DNA of 8,540 bases from Actinomycetes bacterium (GTDB lineage: Bacteria; Actinomycetota; Acidimicrobiia; Acidimicrobiales; Microtrichaceae), in contig JAEXGP010000083.1 of the NCBI GenBank assembly GCA_023450775.1, positions 1-8,540 of the forward strand, in the 5' to 3' direction. Below, piece by piece: positions 6,009-8,540 of the stretch. Below the pieces are notes generated by a model, which ran no database searches, was not told where the DNA came from, and saw only the letters and a program-made list of their open reading frames with translations. The position numbers were made by a program, and so were the translations under genes. Position 1 is the stretch's first letter, and every line of letters begins with the position of its first letter.

Positions 6009-6014
6009 ACCGTA
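6009..6014 (-). promoter_or_regulatory. Putative -10 box for the small hypothetical gene
   Basis: TACGGT on the minus strand fits TANNNT and ends 7 nt before GTG 6001. TTGGGC, 18 nt further upstream (6038-6033), keeps only the TTG of a -35 box. No Shine-Dalgarno is present, consistent with a leaderless transcript. Confidence 0.4.
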
Positions 6015-6039
6015 CGGACGGCACCTCGGCCCGCCCAAG

Positions 6040-6095
6040 GGTCCATCGGACCAAATCGGGGCGCCCGGAATCGGGTACTGGGACCCAGCCGGACC
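6040..6095. promoter_or_regulatory. Cluster of short dyads upstream of azlC, possible operator
   Basis: The spacer between the divergent small gene and azlC holds GGTCC-ATC-GGACC (6040-6052), CTGGG-A-CCCAG (6078-6088), and GGACC again at 6081-6085 and 6091-6095. Repeated GGACC/GGTCC elements just before a transporter operon could bind a regulator such as an Lrp-type protein, known to control azlCD in Bacillus. Arms are short, so this is tentative. Confidence 0.3.
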
Positions 6096-6111
6096 GGGTC
6101 AACATGTCCGG

Positions 6112-6909
6112 GTGACCGATCCCGTCGACCCATCGTCGCCCCCGCGGCGTCCGTTCGGCGGCTTCCGGGCCGGGAGCTTCGCGGTGGCGCCGCTGCTGCT
6201 CGGCGTGGCGCCGTTCGGAGTGGTCGCCGGCGCCACCCCGGTCACGAACGGCATGGGATGGGACGTGTCGGTCGGCTTCTCCACGATCGTGTTCGCGGGG
6301 GCGTCCCAGCTGGCGTCCATCGAGGTGCTGACCGGGGGAGGGTCGGTGGCCGTGGCGGTCCTGGCCGCCTGCACGATCAACCTCCGGATGGTCCTCTACT
6401 CGGCGTCGATGGCGCCGTACGTGACGCGGGTCCCCACCGCCCGGCGGTTCCTGATGGCCTACCTCCTGACCGACCAGGCGTACGCGGTGTCGATCGTGCG
6501 CTGGACCGAGCAGGGCGCGGACGACCTGTCGGCGACGACGGCGGGGGAGCGGCTCCGCTTCTACCTGGGCGCGGGGCTGTCGCTGTGGACGACGTGGCAG
6601 ATCTGCACGGTGATCGGGATCCTCATCGGCAACGCGGTGCCGCCGGAGATCCACCTGGAGTTCGCCGTGCCGCTGGCGTTCCTGGTGCTGCTGGTGCCGA
6701 CGGTCGTGGGCCGCCCGTCGATCGTCGCCGCGACCGTCGGCGGGCTCGCGGCGGTGATCGCCGCCGAGCTCGGCGCCGGGCCGAGCTCGGTCATGGTCGG
6801 CTCCGTGGCGGGCATCGTGGCCGGCGCGCTGGTGGACGGCGACGACCCCGACGCCGTGGCCGGCTCGTCCGGGGCGACGCAGGAGCCTGAGCAGGGGACC
6901 GGGCCGTGA
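6112..6909 (+). CDS. azlC: AzlC family branched-chain amino acid exporter subunit
   Basis: 265-residue polytopic inner-membrane protein, the large subunit of the AzlCD pair, whose characterised relatives export branched-chain amino acids or analogues. Family signatures are FRAGSFAVAPLLLGVAPFG (18-36), a first membrane segment running into the conserved PFG, FAGASQLASIEVL (61-73) and TINLRMVLYSASMAPY (88-103). Later hydrophobic stretches at about 178-196, 201-218, 222-241 and 248-262 give the usual multi-spanning profile. The last ~25 residues are acidic, hydrophilic and probably cytosolic. The GTG start at 6112 has no Shine-Dalgarno; a CAACAT -10-like hexamer ends 6 nt upstream, so the message may be leaderless. 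A three-codon ATG-TCC-GGG-TGA lies immediately upstream and its stop overlaps this GTG. The stop overlaps the azlD start by 4 bp, showing an operon. The exact substrate is not determined by sequence. Confidence 0.9.
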   Translation: MTDPVDPSSPPRRPFGGFRAGSFAVAPLLLGVAPFGVVAGATPVTNGMGWDVSVGFSTIVFAGASQLASIEVLTGGGSVAVAVLAACTINLRMVLYSASMAPYVTRVPTARRFLMAYLLTDQAYAVSIVRWTEQGADDLSATTAGERLRFYLGAGLSLWTTWQICTVIGILIGNAVPPEIHLEFAVPLAFLVLLVPTVVGRPSIVAATVGGLAAVIAAELGAGPSSVMVGSVAGIVAGALVDGDDPDAVAGSSGATQEPEQGTGP

Positions 6910-7226
6910 GCGCGGCGTGGTGGACGATCCTGCTCGCGGGGGTGGGGACCTTCAGCATGCGGGCGTCGTTCCTGGCCGTCGCCCACCGGCTGGTCAAGGT
7001 GCCGCCGCGGGCGCACCGGGTGCTGCGCCAGATCCCGCCCGCGGCCCTGGCCGCCCTGGTCCTGCCGGCCTTCGTCCGCCCCGAGGGTCACGTCGACCTG
7101 CTGCAGGCGCGGTTCGGCGCGGGCCTGCTCGCCGCCCTGGTGGCGTGGCGGACCCGCAACGCCGTGCTCACACTGGTGGTGGGCATGGGTGCCCTGCTCC
7201 TCATCCAGCTGCTCGCCCCCTCCTGA
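6906..7226 (+). CDS. azlD: AzlD family small transporter subunit
   Basis: 106-residue membrane protein with four hydrophobic segments (about 5-25, 44-59, 68-81 and 86-104), the size and layout of AzlD, the small partner required with AzlC for branched-chain amino acid export. The motif TFSMRASFLA (15-24) matches the conserved early T-x-x-x-R-x-xF of the family, and RNAVLTLVVGMGALLL (84-99) matches its last helix. The GTG start lies inside the GTGA overlap with the azlC stop, so translation is almost certainly coupled and the two subunits made together. A strong hairpin follows the stop by 15 bp. The N-terminus and length are normal. Confidence 0.9.
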   Translation: MSAAWWTILLAGVGTFSMRASFLAVAHRLVKVPPRAHRVLRQIPPAALAALVLPAFVRPEGHVDLLQARFGAGLLAALVAWRTRNAVLTLVVGMGALLLIQLLAPS

Positions 7227-7241
7227 CCCCGCCCGGCACCG

Positions 7242-7291
7242 GCTCTGTGATGCCGCAGACCGGGAGAACCCGGTCGGCAGCATCACAGAGC
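7242..7291. repeat. 50-nt near-perfect palindrome (hairpin) between azlD and lon
   Basis: GCTCTGTGATGC (7242-7253) pairs perfectly with GCATCACAGAGC (7280-7291), and GACCGGG (7258-7264) with CCCGGTC (7269-7275) around an AGAA loop. Between them CGCA faces GGCA, giving two more pairs and two mismatches: 21 of 23 positions pair. It lies 15 bp after azlD and can act as its transcription terminator, although no T-tract follows. The length and near-symmetry also fit a dispersed REP-like element; no second copy is in this window. Confidence 0.8.
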
Positions 7292-7324
7292 GAGCGGCCA
7301 GCCGGCGATCGGGGCGACCGGGCG

Positions 7325-7350
7325 GGAATGGGAACGATCGATAATCTGTT
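7325..7350 (+). promoter_or_regulatory. Putative sigmaR/SigH-type promoter of lon
   Basis: GGAAT (7325-7329), an 18-nt spacer and GTT (7348-7350) exactly match the GGAAT-N18-GTT consensus of the thiol-stress sigma factors SigR (Streptomyces) and SigH (mycobacteria). Lon is a known SigR target in Streptomyces. Transcription would begin near 7357-7359, leaving about 52 nt of leader. The overlapping GATAAT (7340-7345) could instead be a housekeeping -10 box, but has no good -35. Confidence 0.5.
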
Positions 7351-7359
7351 ACCCAGTCA

Positions 7360-7378
7360 CTCAACTTTTCTCGTTGAG
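7360..7378. promoter_or_regulatory. Inverted repeat CTCAAC-N7-GTTGAG, possible operator of lon
   Basis: A perfect 6-bp dyad with a 7-nt spacer (TTTTCTC) sits just downstream of the predicted lon transcription start. The HspR operator HAIR is CTTGAGT-N7-ACTCAAG; here the cores ACTCAA and TTGAG and the 7-nt spacer recur, but the half-sites are in reverse order. Repression at this site by an HspR-like protein is an inference. Confidence 0.4.
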
Positions 7379-7400
7379 CCCTCTTCTGACTGTTTTGGCT

Positions 7401-7404
7401 GGAG
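7401..7404 (+). promoter_or_regulatory. Ribosome binding site of lon
   Basis: GGAG lies 5 nt before the ATG at 7410, a normal Shine-Dalgarno placement that fixes the lon start. Confidence 0.65.
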
Positions 7405-7409
7405 TGCAG

Positions 7410-8540
7410 ATGCCTGAATCCACGGGTGTGAGTCCCGACCCGGACACCGATCCCCGATCCGATGAGCCCCGTCCCGACGCCCCTCGTCCTGACGTCGGCA
7501 CGGTGATCCCGGTGCTGCCGCTCAGCACCGGCGTCGTGCTGCCCCAGATGGTCGTCACGATCGCCCTGGAGACCGACGAGGCCAAGGCCGCCGCCCGTGC
7601 CGCGGCCGGCGACGGCGTGCACGACCGCGCGCAGGTGCTGCTCGTGCCGCGCATCGACGGTCGCTACGCCACCGTCGGCACGGTCGCCCAGGTCGAGGAC
7701 GCGGGCGAGCTCCGCGGCGGCGTCAAGGCGCTGGTCGTGCGCGGCCTGCACCGTGCCGTCATCGGCGCCGGGGTCCCCGGCACCGGCGAGGCGCTCTGGG
7801 TGCGCGCCACCGAGGGTGTGGAGGTCAACGCCGACACGCCGCGCGCCGCCGAGCTGGCCAAGGAGTACCAGGCGGTCATCGAGAACATCCTCGAGTCCCG
7901 CGGGGTCCCGGGCCTGGCCGACGCCTTCCGGGGCATGACCGACCCGGGCGCGATCGCGGACATGGCCGGCTACTCGCCGGACCTCACGCCCGAGCAGAAG
8001 GTCGGTGTCCTCGAGGCGCTCGACGTCGAGGAGCGGCTGGAGCTGGTCGTCGGCTGGGCGCGGGAGACGCTGGCCGACCTCTCGCTCAAGGACCGCATCC
8101 GCAAGGACGTGACCGAGGGGATGGAGAAGACGCAGCGGGAGTTCCTGCTGCGCCAGCAGCTCGCGGCCATCCAGAAGGAGCTCGGCGAGGAGTCGGGCGA
8201 CACCGAGGCGCTGGACCAGGTGCGTGAGGTGGCGGCGGACCCCGCCGTTCCCCGAGCCGTGCGCGAGGCGCTGACCAAGGAGCTCGGCCGCCTGGAGCGG
8301 ACCTCCGAGCAGTCGCCCGAGCACGGTTGGATCCGCACGTGGCTCGACACGGTCGCCGCACTGCCGTGGACCTCGCGCGCCGAGGACCCGGTGGACGTCG
8401 CCGGTGCCCGCGCCGTGCTCGACGCCGACCACAACGGGCTGGACGACGTGAAGGACCGCATCGTCGAGCACCTGGCCGTGCGCGCCCGCCTGGCCGAGCG
8501 CGCCGCGGCCCGGACGGCCACCCGCGACGCGGCGCACGCC
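7410..8540 (+). CDS. lon: Lon protease (ATP-dependent), N-terminal part only
   Basis: Partial gene: 377 codons from the ATG to the right edge, in frame throughout. Lon is a cytosolic homohexameric AAA+ serine protease that removes misfolded and short-lived proteins. Residues 1-30 are a Pro/Asp-rich extension. The LON substrate-recognition domain starts at VIPVLPLSTGVVLPQMVV (32-49) and runs to about 225, followed by the long helix MEKTQREFLLRQQLAAIQKE (238-257), near-diagnostic of Lon, and the pre-ATPase segment ALPWTSRAEDPVDVAGARAV and DADHNGLDDVKDRI (338-351). The Walker A motif should follow soon but the window ends first, after an Ala/Arg-rich stretch (about 358-377) longer than the corresponding E. 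coli spacer. Only the N-terminus can be checked for integrity here. ATG start with GGAG 5 nt upstream; promoter and dyad as listed separately. The neighbouring azlCD operon appears transcriptionally separate because of the intervening hairpin. Confidence 0.95.
   Translation, partial: MPESTGVSPDPDTDPRSDEPRPDAPRPDVGTVIPVLPLSTGVVLPQMVVTIALETDEAKAAARAAAGDGVHDRAQVLLVPRIDGRYATVGTVAQVEDAGELRGGVKALVVRGLHRAVIGAGVPGTGEALWVRATEGVEVNADTPRAAELAKEYQAVIENILESRGVPGLADAFRGMTDPGAIADMAGYSPDLTPEQKVGVLEALDVEERLELVVGWARETLADLSLKDRIRKDVTEGMEKTQREFLLRQQLAAIQKELGEESGDTEALDQVREVAADPAVPRAVREALTKELGRLERTSEQSPEHGWIRTWLDTVAALPWTSRAEDPVDVAGARAVLDADHNGLDDVKDRIVEHLAVRARLAERAAARTATRDAAHA

Noticed and set aside
7246..7287. TGTGA...TCACA as a CRP/FNR-type operator
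   Set aside because: The half-sites are parts of a long hairpin and are separated by over 30 nt rather than the 6 nt that such regulators need.
7345..7378. Canonical HAIR element (CTTGAGT-N7-ACTCAAG) before lon
   Set aside because: Only the reverse-order dyad is present; no CTTGAGT lies 7 nt upstream of ACTCAAC, so it is reported as HspR-like rather than as HAIR.
6561..8537. A 658-codon minus-strand open frame opposite azlCD and lon
   Set aside because: The plus strand encodes AzlC, AzlD and Lon with clear signatures over the same bases. The antisense product has no recognisable domain.

Overview
This 8.5-kb window comes from a very GC-rich bacterial chromosome. GTG is the start codon of most genes, several genes carry a TANNNT hexamer 7-8 nt before the start (typical of leaderless actinobacterial mRNAs), and the protein families present (single-domain RNB ribonuclease, AzlCD, Lon with an Ala/Arg-rich insertion) all point to Actinomycetota. 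Something near the Acidimicrobiia is a guess from protein flavour only. No tRNA, rRNA, CRISPR array, prophage or insertion sequence is visible, and base composition is even apart from a short AT-richer stretch before lon.

Layout. 1-1972 (minus): a class III PLP aminotransferase followed by the 5' part of an RNB-family exoribonuclease that runs off the left edge. 1973-2108 is a divergent control region with a large inverted repeat between two TAGCGT boxes. 2109-2915 (plus): a crotonase-fold protein that lacks both catalytic glutamates of classical enoyl-CoA hydratase. 2964-4130 (minus): an Old-Yellow-Enzyme-type NADH:flavin oxidoreductase with a C-terminal cysteine cluster, convergent with the crotonase. 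4283-5698 (plus): a soluble PAS/GGDEF diguanylate cyclase. 5699-5812: a short repeat- and G-rich convergent spacer. 5813-6001 (minus): a small protein of unknown function. 6112-7226 (plus): azlC-azlD, a two-gene transporter operon with a 4-bp overlap. 7227-7409: a strong 50-nt hairpin, then a stress-type promoter and an inverted repeat. 7410-8540 (plus): the N-terminal 377 residues of Lon protease, cut by the right edge before its ATPase motif.

The aminotransferase, crotonase and ene-reductase could share a catabolic theme (amine or acyl-CoA metabolism), but they lie in three separate transcription units, so a common pathway is only an inference. The best-supported regulatory observation is upstream of lon: a perfect GGAAT-N18-GTT match to the sigmaR/SigH thiol-stress consensus, followed by a CTCAAC-N7-GTTGAG inverted repeat whose core resembles HspR half-sites in the opposite arrangement. 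I did not find convincing evidence for a wholly new multi-gene system. The window looks like ordinary core and accessory metabolism with some regulatory and structural details worth checking.
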